Assembly (NCBI GenBank): GCA_934539585.1
Contig: CAKTCT010000072.1
Coordinates: 1 to 6,206 of the forward strand
DNA: 6,206 nt
Direction of reading: 5' to 3'
Source of the DNA: an uncultured Oscillospiraceae bacterium
GTDB taxonomy: Bacteria > Bacillota > Clostridia > Oscillospirales > Ruminococcaceae
Of this stretch, positions 1 through 6,184 are shown in pieces. Both the position numbers and the translations under genes were made by a program. Each line of letters opens with the position of its first letter. Positions within the stretch are counted from its first letter, which is position 1. Under the pieces are notes generated by a model that saw nothing but the letters and a program-made list of their open reading frames with translations, made no database searches and was not told the DNA's origin.

Positions 1-17
1 ATTTTGGGGTCCTCCGT
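1..17 (-). promoter_or_regulatory. Probable RBS of a divergent gene starting just off the left edge
   Basis: On the minus strand, bases 17 to 11 read ACGGAGG, a near-ideal Shine-Dalgarno sequence. Eight bases later the strand ends in AT at positions 2-1. If the next base outside the window is G on the minus strand, this is an ATG at ideal spacing. In Bacillus subtilis, rpmB (ribosomal protein L28) lies divergently next to yloU, so rpmB is the best guess for the missing gene. The ribosome site is seen directly; the start codon and gene identity are inferred and lie outside the window. Confidence 0.4.
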
Positions 18-20
18 GGT

Positions 21-59
21 AAAAAAATAAGTTGCGAAGGCTCGTTTGAACCTTGCAAC
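21..59 (-). terminator. Terminator-like hairpin in the leader of the divergent gene (possible attenuator)
   Basis: Read on the minus strand, the arm GTTGCAAGG (59-51) pairs with CCTTcGCAAC (40-31), leaving one unpaired base and a ten-base loop. TTATTTTTTT (30-21) follows directly. This is the form of an intrinsic terminator. It sits only a few bases upstream of the minus-strand Shine-Dalgarno at 17-11, and no minus-strand gene ends in front of it. It could therefore be a transcription attenuator in the leader of the divergent gene. On the plus strand the hairpin is not followed by a T-tract, so it would not stop plus-strand transcription. If the promoter candidate at 60-87 is the real one, only part of the stem would be transcribed, which argues against attenuation. 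Confidence 0.45.
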
Positions 60-87
60 TTAATACTACTCCTTACAAGACTGTGAA
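60..87 (-). promoter_or_regulatory. Weak candidate promoter for the divergent gene
   Basis: On the minus strand, TTCACA (87-82, five of six matches to TTGACA) is followed after 16 bases by TATTAA (65-60, four of six matches to TATAAT). Initiation would fall near position 53, inside the 5' arm of the hairpin at 21-59. The two readings, promoter and full-length attenuator, therefore compete. The match is modest and could be chance in this AT-rich gap. Confidence 0.25.
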
Positions 88-103
88 CCTTTGGGAGATT
101 CCC

Positions 104-132
104 TTGACAAAGGCCGTTTTTTTGAGTAAACT
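104..132 (+). promoter_or_regulatory. Sigma-A-like promoter for yloU-fakA
   Basis: A perfect -35 hexamer TTGACA (104-109) is followed after exactly 17 bases by TAAACT (127-132), which matches TATAAT at four of six positions. Transcription would begin near 139 and give a leader of about 85 nt before the yloU start codon. This is the best promoter-like sequence in the window and sits where a promoter is needed, in the gap between the divergent gene and yloU. Confidence 0.6.
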
Positions 133-170
133 GTTAATAAGAATAGCCATCGATCGCATACGGGAGCCGC

Positions 171-203
171 CGGGTTTTCCCCCGCCGGAAACCGTGCTTT
201 TTT
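171..203 (+). promoter_or_regulatory. Weak hairpin plus T-run in the yloU leader
   Basis: CGGgTTTtCC (171-180) can pair with GGAAACCG (187-194) if two bases are left unpaired, with CCCGCC as the loop. A run of six T's (198-203) follows after three bases. It lies between the promoter at 104-132 and the yloU ribosome site at 211-217, so it could act as a weak attenuator. The stem is imperfect, and the area is GC-rich enough to give such pairings by chance. Confidence 0.22.
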
Positions 204-224
204 GGAATAAAAGGGGGTTTGTTC

Positions 225-578
225 ATGGTAAGATTCAAAAACCATCTCGGTACGATAGACATTTCCCAGAACTTTTTCGTGAACCTTGTGGGCGCAACGG
301 CCACCAGCTGCTTCGGCGTTGCCGGAATGGCGGTCTCCGACCCGGCCCAAGGCTTTCTGAGCAAGGTCCTCCGCAGCCGCGAGGACTCCCGGGGCGTCAA
401 GATCCGCAGCCGGAACGGAAAGCTCACCATCGACCTGCACATTATCGTGATGTACGGCACCAACGTTTCCGCCATCGTCAAGAGCATCATGCATAAGGTC
501 AGCTATACCGTAGAGGATGTAACCGGCATCCAGGTGGACCACGTCAATGTCTATGTAGACGGCATGCGTACCAACTGA
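225..578 (+). CDS. yloU: Asp23/Gls24 family envelope stress response protein (YloU type)
   Basis: A 117-residue protein of the Asp23/Gls24 (DUF322) family, the usual length for the short YloU-type members. Recognisable blocks are the N-terminal LGTIDIS (8-14), ATATSCFGVAGM (24-35), the strands spanning RGVKIRSRNGKLTIDLHIIV (56-75), MYGTNVS (76-82), and the C-terminal VSYTVED with VNVYVDG (92-98, 107-113). There is no signal peptide or membrane segment, so it should be cytosolic. Family members such as staphylococcal Asp23 gather at the membrane through a partner and are tied to cell-envelope stress; the biochemical role is unknown. I chose ATG 225 because AAGGGGG (211-217) lies seven bases upstream; an in-frame TTG at 219 would leave only one base. 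The gene is the first of the rightward set, next to fakA as in B. subtilis yloU-yloV, which supports the assignment. Confidence 0.9.
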   Translation: MVRFKNHLGTIDISQNFFVNLVGATATSCFGVAGMAVSDPAQGFLSKVLRSREDSRGVKIRSRNGKLTIDLHIIVMYGTNVSAIVKSIMHKVSYTVEDVTGIQVDHVNVYVDGMRTN

Positions 579-620
579 GCGCGGATTCAGAAATTCAGGA
601 CGGCGTCCCTGGCGCCGGAT

Positions 621-626
621 AAGGAG
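621..626 (+). promoter_or_regulatory. RBS that decides the fakA start
   Basis: AAGGAG at 621-626 is the only good Shine-Dalgarno ahead of fakA. It overlaps the first base of the upstream candidate start GTG 626, which it therefore cannot serve. It lies eleven bases before GTG 638, slightly long but workable. The 59-nt gap behind yloU holds no clear promoter or terminator, so fakA is probably co-transcribed with yloU. Confidence 0.6.
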
Positions 627-637
627 TGCGGCTTTCA

Positions 638-2284
638 GTGATTAACGGAAGTTTGCTGCGGGATGCTATCGTCTCCGCAGCCCATACCATTGCCAATCAG
701 AAACAAAAGGTGGACGAACTAAACGTCTTCCCCGTCCCCGACGGAGACACCGGCACCAACATGTCCATGACCATCGGCGCATCGGTCCGGGAGCTGGAGC
801 TCCTCAAGGACCCCACCGTGGCCGAGACCTCCAAGGTTGCGGCCTCCGCCCTGCTCCGGGGAGCCCGGGGCAACTCCGGCGTCATCCTCTCCCTCCTGTT
901 CCGGGGCTTCAGCAAGGGCCTCAAGGACAAGGTGGAGGCCACCGGCGTGGACCTGGCCGAAGCCCTGGGCGAAGGCGTAACCGCAGCCTATAAAGCGGTG
1001 ATGAAGCCCACCGAGGGCACCATCCTCACCGTGGCCCGGGAGGCCGCGGAAAAGGCCCAGGAAGTGGCCAACCAGACCAACGACGCCCTCACCGTCTTCC
1101 GGGCCATCGTCGCCCAGGCGGAGGAGACCCTCCAGCGCACCCCCGAAATGCTGCCGGTCCTCAAAAAAGCCGGCGTGGTGGACGCAGGCGGCCGGGGCTT
1201 TGTGGTGATCTTCCAGGCCATGCTGGACGTCTTTGAGGGCGGCCCCGTGGCCCGTCCCCAGTCCTCTCAGCCCGCCGCCGAGGCTCCCAGGCCCAAGCGC
1301 TCCGCCGTGGCCGAAGCCAGCGGCGACATCAAAAACACCTACTGCACCGAATTCATCGTGGAAAAAGCCCCCGGCGCCGAAGACGCCCTGAAGCTCCGGG
1401 CCTACCTGGAATCCATCGGCGACAGCGTGGTGGTCGTGGACGACGAGGATATCATCAAGGTCCACGTCCACACTAACCACCCCGGCGACGCCCTGGAAAA
1501 CGGCCTGAAATTCGGCTCCCTGACCAGGATGAAGATCGAAAACATGAAGGAACAGCACTCCGCCCAGGTGGAGGAGGCCGAGCAGAAGGAGGAAGACGCC
1601 TCCTACGTCCCCGTGGACCCGGACATCCCCTTCGGCTTCGTAGCCGTAGCGGCGGGCCAGGGGGTCCAGTCCCTCTTTACCGACCTGGGGGTCAACAACG
1701 TCGTCACCGGCGGCCAGACCATGAACCCCAGCACCGACGACATCCTGAAAGCCATCCAGGCCACCCCGGCCCAGACGGTTTTCGTCCTCCCCAACAACAA
1801 AAACATCATCATGGCGGCGGAGCAGGCCGTGAAGCTGGCGGACCGCCGGGTCTGCGTGCTCCAGACCGTCAGCATCCCCCAGGGGATTTCCGCCATGCTG
1901 GCCTTTGACCCCGACGCCTCCTTCAACGACAACCAGGTCCTGATGACCGAGGCCTTCTCCCGGGTCCAGACCGGTCAGATCACCTTCGCCGCCCGGGACA
2001 GCGACTACGACGGCCACAACATCAAGGCCGGCGAGATCCTGGCCATGGAAAACGGCAAGCTGAGCTTCGTGGAAAAGGACCTGACCAAGGCCCTCTACAA
2101 GCTGACCCGCTCCCTGGTCCGGAAGGATTCCAGCTTCATCACCGTCCTCTACGGCGCCGACGTCACCGACGACCAGGCCCAGGAAGCCTGCAATCTCTTA
2201 AAATCCAAGCTGTCGGCCAACCTGGAGGTCAACCTCATCAACGGCGGCCAGCCCGTTTATTACTACATCATCTCGGTGGAATAA
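638..2284 (+). CDS. fakA: Fatty acid kinase ATP-binding subunit FakA (DAK2-domain protein YloV)
   Basis: About 548 residues, the normal FakA/YloV length. FakA binds ATP and, with a fatty-acid-carrying FakB (DegV family) partner, phosphorylates exogenous or recycled fatty acids to acyl-phosphates for phospholipid synthesis. The N-terminal DAK2/DhaL kinase domain (about 1-200) carries the Mg-ATP motif DGDTGTN (35-41), RGNSGV (77-82) and DAGGRGF (182-188). A Pro/Ala-rich linker (about 203-227) leads to a middle domain with a Cys at 236 and the pair in HVHTNHPG (276-283). These match the Cys and two His reported as a zinc site in staphylococcal FakA. The C-terminal domain ends in the family signature NGGQPVYYYIISVE. 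I start at GTG 638, giving MINGSLLRDA, because AAGGAG at 621-626 precedes it; GTG 626 would add four residues. No fakB is in the window, so the partner must be encoded elsewhere. It follows yloU and ends at a strong hairpin. Confidence 0.93.
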   Translation: MINGSLLRDAIVSAAHTIANQKQKVDELNVFPVPDGDTGTNMSMTIGASVRELELLKDPTVAETSKVAASALLRGARGNSGVILSLLFRGFSKGLKDKVEATGVDLAEALGEGVTAAYKAVMKPTEGTILTVAREAAEKAQEVANQTNDALTVFRAIVAQAEETLQRTPEMLPVLKKAGVVDAGGRGFVVIFQAMLDVFEGGPVARPQSSQPAAEAPRPKRSAVAEASGDIKNTYCTEFIVEKAPGAEDALKLRAYLESIGDSVVVVDDEDIIKVHVHTNHPGDALENGLKFGSLTRMKIENMKEQHSAQVEEAEQKEEDASYVPVDPDIPFGFVAVAAGQGVQSLFTDLGVNNVVTGGQTMNPSTDDILKAIQATPAQTVFVLPNNKNIIMAAEQAVKLADRRVCVLQTVSIPQGISAMLAFDPDASFNDNQVLMTEAFSRVQTGQITFAARDSDYDGHNIKAGEILAMENGKLSFVEKDLTKALYKLTRSLVRKDSSFITVLYGADVTDDQAQEACNLLKSKLSANLEVNLINGGQPVYYYIISVE

Positions 2285-2298
2285 TCAAAAAACCGGCT

Positions 2299-2336
2299 CA
2301 AGCCCATTGCAGAGCAATGGGCTTGCTTTTCGTTTT
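2299..2336 (+). terminator. Intrinsic terminator after fakA, possibly bidirectional
   Basis: A perfect 12-bp stem, CAAGCCCATTGC (2299-2310) with GCAATGGGCTTG (2314-2325), closes on a three-base loop. CTTTTCGTTTT (2326-2336) follows, a T-rich tract broken by CG. On the other side six A's (2287-2292) give the opposite strand its own T-run after the stem, so the element may work both ways. It lies 14 bases after the fakA stop and 12 bases before the recG ribosome site, separating yloU-fakA from recG-murC. The broken T-tract suggests incomplete termination on the plus strand. Confidence 0.85.
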
Positions 2337-2362
2337 ACCCCATTCCGGAAAGGAGGCGGCCC

Positions 2363-4402
2363 ATGCCGGAAGAAACCCTGTCGTCCCCGGTGACGATCTT
2401 AAAAAACGTCGGCGGCAAGCGGGCCGCCCTCTACGAAAAGCTGGGCGTCGCCACTGTGGGCGACCTGCTCCGCTTCTACCCCCGGACCTACCTGGACTAC
2501 ACCTCCCCCCTCCCCGCCGCCGAGTGCCCCGAGGGCGAGAACTGCGTCGTCAAAGGCGTCGTGACCCGCCGGATGCCCCCGGCCCCCATCCGGAAGGGCC
2601 TGGTCCTCTACAAATTGATTGCCAACGACGGCGTTTCCAACTTCCAGGTGACAATTTTTAACAACGAATACGCATACTATGGGATAAAGGCCGGAGAGGA
2701 GTACGTTTTCGCCGGACGTTTCTCCAGAACCGGCGGCCGCTACCAGCTGGCCCTTTCCTCCTATGTGGAGGAGAAGGATGCCGGGACCCTCCGGCCGGTG
2801 TACAACCTCACCGAGGGCCTGTCCAACGGCATGGTGTCCAACAACATGGCCGAAGCCGTGGAGCGCTTCGCCGACCTTCTCCCCGACCCCATGCCCCGGG
2901 ACGTCCTCCGGGACCACCAGCTCTGCCAGCTCCGCTACGCTGTGGACAACATCCACTTCCCCCAGGGAAAGGAAGCCTACGACATCGCCCGGCGGCGGCT
3001 GGTCTTTGAGGAATTCTTCACCCTTTCTTTAGGGCTCATCCGCCTCCGCGGCCGGGAGCGGCAGGAAACCGCCGTCCGCCTCCCGGAAGTGGACCTGGCC
3101 CCCTTTGAACAGTCCCTCCCCTTCGCCCTCACCGGCGCACAAAAGCGCGCCATCGGCGAGATTCTCGCGGATATGCAGAAGCCTTACCCCATGAACCGCC
3201 TCCTCCAGGGCGACGTAGGCTCCGGCAAGACCATGGTAGCGGCGGCGGCAGCCTACGCGGCGGCCAAAGCCGGGTTCCAGTCCGCCATTATGGCCCCCAC
3301 GGAGATTCTGGCGGGCCAGCACGCCGCCACCCTGAAAAAGGTCCTGGAGCCCCTGGGCCTCCGCATCTGCCTCCTCACCGGCTCCCTGACCCCCAGACAG
3401 AAAGCGGAGCGGAAGGCCGCCCTGGCCGCCGGGGAGTACGACGTGGCCGTGGGCACCCACGCCCTGGTCCAGCAGTCCACGGAGTTCCGCTCCCTTGGCC
3501 TGGTGGTCACCGACGAACAGCACCGCTTCGGCGTGGAACAGCGCCGGAAGCTGGCCGGCAAGGGCCAGAGCCCCCACAGCCTGGTCATGTCCGCCACCCC
3601 CATCCCCCGGACCCTGGCCCTGATCCTCTACGGCGACCTGGACATCTCCGTTCTGGATGAGCTCCCCAAGGGCCGCCAGCCCGTGGAGACCCTGGTGGTC
3701 CACTCCGACAAGCGTGCCCGGGCCCTTCACTTCATCCAGGAGCACCTGGCCCAGGGCCAGCAGGCGTACATCGTCTGCCCCCTGGTGGAGGACTCCGACA
3801 GCGAGCTCCTGGCGGCAGTCCAGTACCGGGACCGCCTGGAAAAGCAGCTCCCCGGCTGCCGGGTGGGCCTTCTCCACGGCCGGATGAAGCCCGCGGAAAA
3901 GGACGCCGTCATGGCGGACTTCCAATCAAACCGCATCCAGCTCTTAGTCTCCACCACCGTGGTGGAGGTGGGCGTGGATGTCCCCAACGCCACCATCATG
4001 ATGGTGGAAAACGCCGAGCGCTTCGGCCTGGCCCAGCTCCACCAGCTCCGGGGCCGGGTGGGACGGGGCAGCGCCCGGTCCTACTGCATCCTGGTCTCCG
4101 ACAACGAAAGCGAGGAGAACCGCCGCCGGCTCTCGGTGATGAAATCCACCTCCGACGGCTTCGTCATCGCCCGGGAGGACCTGAAGCTCCGGGGCTCCGG
4201 GGATTTCTTCGGCTCCCGCCAGCATGGGATGCCCGCCCTGGCCATCGCCAATCTCATCGAGGACCGGGACCTTTTCCAGGAGGCCCAGGACGCCGCCCGG
4301 ACCCTTCTCCAGGCGGACCCGGACCTGACCGCCCCGGACCACCAGGCCATGGGCGCGATTATCAACGAAATTTTTGACCAGAATAAAGACGGCTGGAATT
4401 AA
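2363..4402 (+). CDS. recG: ATP-dependent DNA helicase RecG
   Basis: A full-length 679-residue RecG, a superfamily 2 DNA translocase that remodels stalled replication forks and branched recombination intermediates such as Holliday junctions and D-loops. The N-terminal wedge/OB-fold region (about 60-150) binds the branch point. The helicase core shows the Q-like LTGAQKRA (256-263), Walker A GDVGSGKT (283-290), motif Ia APTEIL (311-316), the RecG form of Walker B DEQHRFG (384-390), motif III SATPIPRT (410-417), and motif VI QLHQLRGRVGRG (558-569). The C-terminal TRG element, AREDLKLRGSGDFFG with RQHG (603-622), couples ATP hydrolysis to translocation and separates RecG from other helicases. All key residues are intact. 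AAAGGAGG (2349-2356) lies six bases before ATG 2363. Placement after fakA recalls the B. subtilis yloV-recG region, here without the sda serine dehydratase genes between. murC follows after 18 nt and is probably co-transcribed. Confidence 0.97.
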   Translation: MPEETLSSPVTILKNVGGKRAALYEKLGVATVGDLLRFYPRTYLDYTSPLPAAECPEGENCVVKGVVTRRMPPAPIRKGLVLYKLIANDGVSNFQVTIFNNEYAYYGIKAGEEYVFAGRFSRTGGRYQLALSSYVEEKDAGTLRPVYNLTEGLSNGMVSNNMAEAVERFADLLPDPMPRDVLRDHQLCQLRYAVDNIHFPQGKEAYDIARRRLVFEEFFTLSLGLIRLRGRERQETAVRLPEVDLAPFEQSLPFALTGAQKRAIGEILADMQKPYPMNRLLQGDVGSGKTMVAAAAAYAAAKAGFQSAIMAPTEILAGQHAATLKKVLEPLGLRICLLTGSLTPRQKAERKAALAAGEYDVAVGTHALVQQSTEFRSLGLVVTDEQHRFGVEQRRKLAGKGQSPHSLVMSATPIPRTLALILYGDLDISVLDELPKGRQPVETLVVHSDKRARALHFIQEHLAQGQQAYIVCPLVEDSDSELLAAVQYRDRLEKQLPGCRVGLLHGRMKPAEKDAVMADFQSNRIQLLVSTTVVEVGVDVPNATIMMVENAERFGLAQLHQLRGRVGRGSARSYCILVSDNESEENRRRLSVMKSTSDGFVIAREDLKLRGSGDFFGSRQHGMPALAIANLIEDRDLFQEAQDAARTLLQADPDLTAPDHQAMGAIINEIFDQNKDGWN

Positions 4403-4420
4403 GCGGAAAGGAACGCTAGT

Positions 4421-5794
4421 ATGTATCTAGAAAACAAACGCCACATCCACTTCATCGGCATCGGAGGCTCCGGGATGTTCCCCCTGGCCCAGATTCTCCA
4501 CGCCAAGGGCTACTACCTCACCGGCTCCGACAACAACGAGACCGACACCCTCCAGATGGTCCGGGAGATGGGCATCCCCGTGACCCTGGGCCAGCGTGCG
4601 GAGAACATCCAGGGCGCCGACCTCATCGTCCACACCGCCGCCATCATGGCCGACAACCCCGAGCTCATCGCCGCCAAGGCAAGCGGCGTCCCCACCATCG
4701 AGCGCAGCGTCCTTTTGGGGGAGATCACCGCCCACTATTCAAGCGCCGTCTGCATCAGCGGCACCCACGGAAAGACCACTACCACCTCCATGACCACCCA
4801 GATTCTCCTGGACGCGGGCCTGGACCCCACCTGCGTCATCGGCGGCAAGCTCCCGGCCATCCACGGCAGCGGCCGGGTGGGCAATACCCCCGTTATGGTC
4901 TGCGAAGCCTGCGAGTTCGTGGACACCTTCTTAAAGCTCTACCCCGACATCGCCGTGATCCTCAACATCGACGCCGACCATCTGGACTACTTCAAGACCA
5001 TGGAGAACCTCATCGCCTCCTTCCGGAAGTTCGCCCAGAAGGCAACAAAGGTCCTCATCGTCAACGGCGACGACGCCAATACCCGGAAAGCCGTCTCCGG
5101 CCTGGAAAAGCCCATCCTCACCTTCGGCTACCAGAACGTCAACGACTACTACCCCAAAAACATCGAGCACATCGACGGCGTCACCCTGTCCTTCGACCTC
5201 TGCCACGAGGAGGAAATCCTCACCAGAATCACCCTTCACATCCCCGGGGACCACAATATCTTAAACGCCATTGCCGCCTGCGTGGCCGCCCACGAAGCCG
5301 GTGCCTCCTGGGACCAGTGCGCCAGGGGCCTGGAGGGCTTCCATGGGGCCCAGCGCCGCTTTGAGGTTCTGGGCAAGATCGGCGGCGTCACCGTAGCCGA
5401 CGACTACGGCCACCATCCCACGGAGATCGAAGCCACCCTGAAAGCCGCCAAAGTCCTTCCTTTCAAACGGGTCTGGGCCGTCCACCAGCCCTTCACCTAC
5501 TCCCGGACCGCCACCCTGCTGGACGATTTCGCCCGGGTCCTCTCCCACGCGGACTTCGTGGTCCTGTCGGAGATCATGGGCTCCCGGGAAAAGAACACCT
5601 ACAACATCTACGCCAAGGACCTGGCGGCCAGAATCCCCGGCTGCGTCTGGTTCCCCGACTTCCCGGAGATCGCCGACTACGTCGTCTCCCACGTCCGGCC
5701 CGGCGACCTGGTCCTGACCCTGGGCTGCGGCGACGTCAACAAATGCGCCCACCTCATCGTGGAAAAGCTCAAGGAAAAAGAAGCCGCCAACTGA
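4421..5794 (+). CDS. murC: UDP-N-acetylmuramate--L-alanine ligase MurC
   Basis: A 457-residue MurC, the cytosolic enzyme that uses ATP to join L-alanine to UDP-MurNAc, the first amino acid step of the peptidoglycan stem peptide and normally essential. The N-terminal Rossmann-like UDP-binding domain has GIGGSGM (13-19) and GSDNNETD (35-42). The central ATPase domain has the P-loop GTHGKTT with Lys118, the EACEFVDTFL block (162-171) and NIDADHLDYF (182-191). The C-terminal domain has GAQRRFE (309-315), DDYGHHPTEI (327-336), HQPFTYSRT (355-363) and GCGDVNK (435-441). The EACE block in place of the EADES type of proteobacteria, and SEIMGSREKNTYNIY (383-397), fit clostridial MurC. GGAAAGGA (4405-4412) lies eight bases before ATG 4421. 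The 18-nt gap to recG has no terminator, so recG-murC is likely one transcript. MurC more often lies in a division and cell-wall cluster, so the recG neighbourhood is mildly unusual. Confidence 0.97.
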   Translation: MYLENKRHIHFIGIGGSGMFPLAQILHAKGYYLTGSDNNETDTLQMVREMGIPVTLGQRAENIQGADLIVHTAAIMADNPELIAAKASGVPTIERSVLLGEITAHYSSAVCISGTHGKTTTTSMTTQILLDAGLDPTCVIGGKLPAIHGSGRVGNTPVMVCEACEFVDTFLKLYPDIAVILNIDADHLDYFKTMENLIASFRKFAQKATKVLIVNGDDANTRKAVSGLEKPILTFGYQNVNDYYPKNIEHIDGVTLSFDLCHEEEILTRITLHIPGDHNILNAIAACVAAHEAGASWDQCARGLEGFHGAQRRFEVLGKIGGVTVADDYGHHPTEIEATLKAAKVLPFKRVWAVHQPFTYSRTATLLDDFARVLSHADFVVLSEIMGSREKNTYNIYAKDLAARIPGCVWFPDFPEIADYVVSHVRPGDLVLTLGCGDVNKCAHLIVEKLKEKEAAN

Positions 5795-5810
5795 CCGAAA
5801 GGAGGGGCCT

Positions 5811-6062
5811 ATGAAGCCCGCCGTCCGTGTCTCGCGTATCCTTGCCGGCCTCGCGATTGCCGCCCTCCTCCTGACCGCACTTTTCGCCCGGGCCCCGGGA
5901 CTGTGGGACGCCATCCGGGGCGCACCCCTGCATGACCTTTCCCTGACCCTGCCAGGCGACCCCGGGACCTATCGGACCCTTTATTACCCGGAGGGTTCCC
6001 TCCCCCTGGACGCCGGTACCGCCGCAGAGGTCCGGGAGATTCTGGACGCCTCCCCCGGCTGA
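5811..6062 (+). CDS. Small predicted membrane-anchored or secreted protein, probably frameshifted
   Basis: I do not recognise a family. The 83-residue product begins MKPAVRVSR, basic, followed by a hydrophobic stretch of about 17 residues (10-26, ILAGLAIAALLLTALFA). It then has a polar region with no lipobox Cys, which fits an uncleaved membrane anchor or an export signal with the rest outside the cell. Translation signals are strong: AAAGGAGG (5798-5805) five bases before ATG 5811, and a 16-nt gap after murC, so it is probably the third gene of a recG-murC transcript. Codon use is GC-rich at third positions like its neighbours. The stop at 6060-6062 comes right after a run of five C's (6052-6056). 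Coding-like sequence goes on in another frame, so the true protein was probably longer. A role in the cell envelope would be a guess from the murC context and the N-terminal signal only. Confidence 0.65.
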   Translation: MKPAVRVSRILAGLAIAALLLTALFARAPGLWDAIRGAPLHDLSLTLPGDPGTYRTLYYPEGSLPLDAGTAAEVREILDASPG

Positions 6063-6184
6063 AGCCCATCACCCTTTCCACCCCGCCGACGGCCGGAGCC
6101 ATCACCGTGGAAAACGCCCAGGTGGTCTTTTGGGACCGTCCCCCGTTTAACAGACAAATAAAAAAGCCTCCGATCGCAGAATAG
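6056..6184 (+). pseudogene. Out-of-frame continuation of the small gene after a C-run frameshift
   Basis: Reading from 6056 in the -1 frame gives RLKPITLSTPPTAGAITVEN and then AQVVFWDRPPF, open to a TAG at 6182-6184. Third codon positions stay mostly G or C up to about 6140, as in the real genes, and no start codon with a ribosome site begins this frame. Adding one C to the five-C run (6052-6056) would join it smoothly to the upstream reading frame. This is best explained by a one-base deletion or an assembly error. Beyond about 6145 the base composition changes, so the native C-terminus may lie earlier than the TAG or may have been replaced. Confidence 0.5.
6132..6142. repeat. Short palindrome resembling clostridial dispersed repeats (tentative)
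   Basis: GGGAC (6132-6136) and GTCCC (6138-6142) form a perfect inverted repeat around one base, inside TTTTGGGACCGTCCCCC. From memory, GGGACCGTCCC-like cores occur in small dispersed intergenic repeats of clostridial genomes, but I cannot confirm that here and only one copy is visible. It may equally be chance in a GC-rich coding segment. Confidence 0.2.

Noticed and set aside
20..60. A tRNA-like 3' end on the minus strand, because of GGTTCAAAC near the hairpin loop.
   Set aside because: The five-base T-stem cannot form around that loop and no anticodon or acceptor arm is present; the hairpin with T-tract explains the sequence better.
73..150. A 25-codon minus-strand frame (MAILINSLLKKTAFVKG...) in the left intergenic region, considered as a leader peptide.
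   Set aside because: No Shine-Dalgarno precedes its ATG, no minus-strand promoter is seen upstream of it, and the peptide has no run of regulatory codons.
53..496. A 147-codon plus-strand frame starting upstream of yloU.
   Set aside because: Most of it overlaps yloU in another frame and reads as Arg/Pro-rich shadow sequence; it begins upstream of the predicted transcription start near 139.
598..608. Small hairpin GGAC-GGC-GTCC between yloU and fakA.
   Set aside because: Only four base pairs with no T-run; expected by chance in GC-rich sequence and not a credible terminator.
719..2017. A 432-codon open frame on the minus strand across fakA.
   Set aside because: It is an antisense shadow of GC-rich codons: its translation is a low-complexity mix rich in Gly, Asp, Val and His, no family is recognisable, and the plus-strand FakA motifs account for the region.
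5261..5914. A 217-codon minus-strand frame covering the end of murC and the start of the next gene.
   Set aside because: The composition is that of an antisense shadow, it spans two well-supported plus-strand genes and their ribosome site, and it shows no recognisable domain.
6052..6062. Programmed -1 ribosomal frameshifting in the small gene after murC.
   Set aside because: No canonical slippery heptamer lies in the zero frame at the C-run, and no clear downstream stem-loop is visible; a homopolymer indel is simpler.
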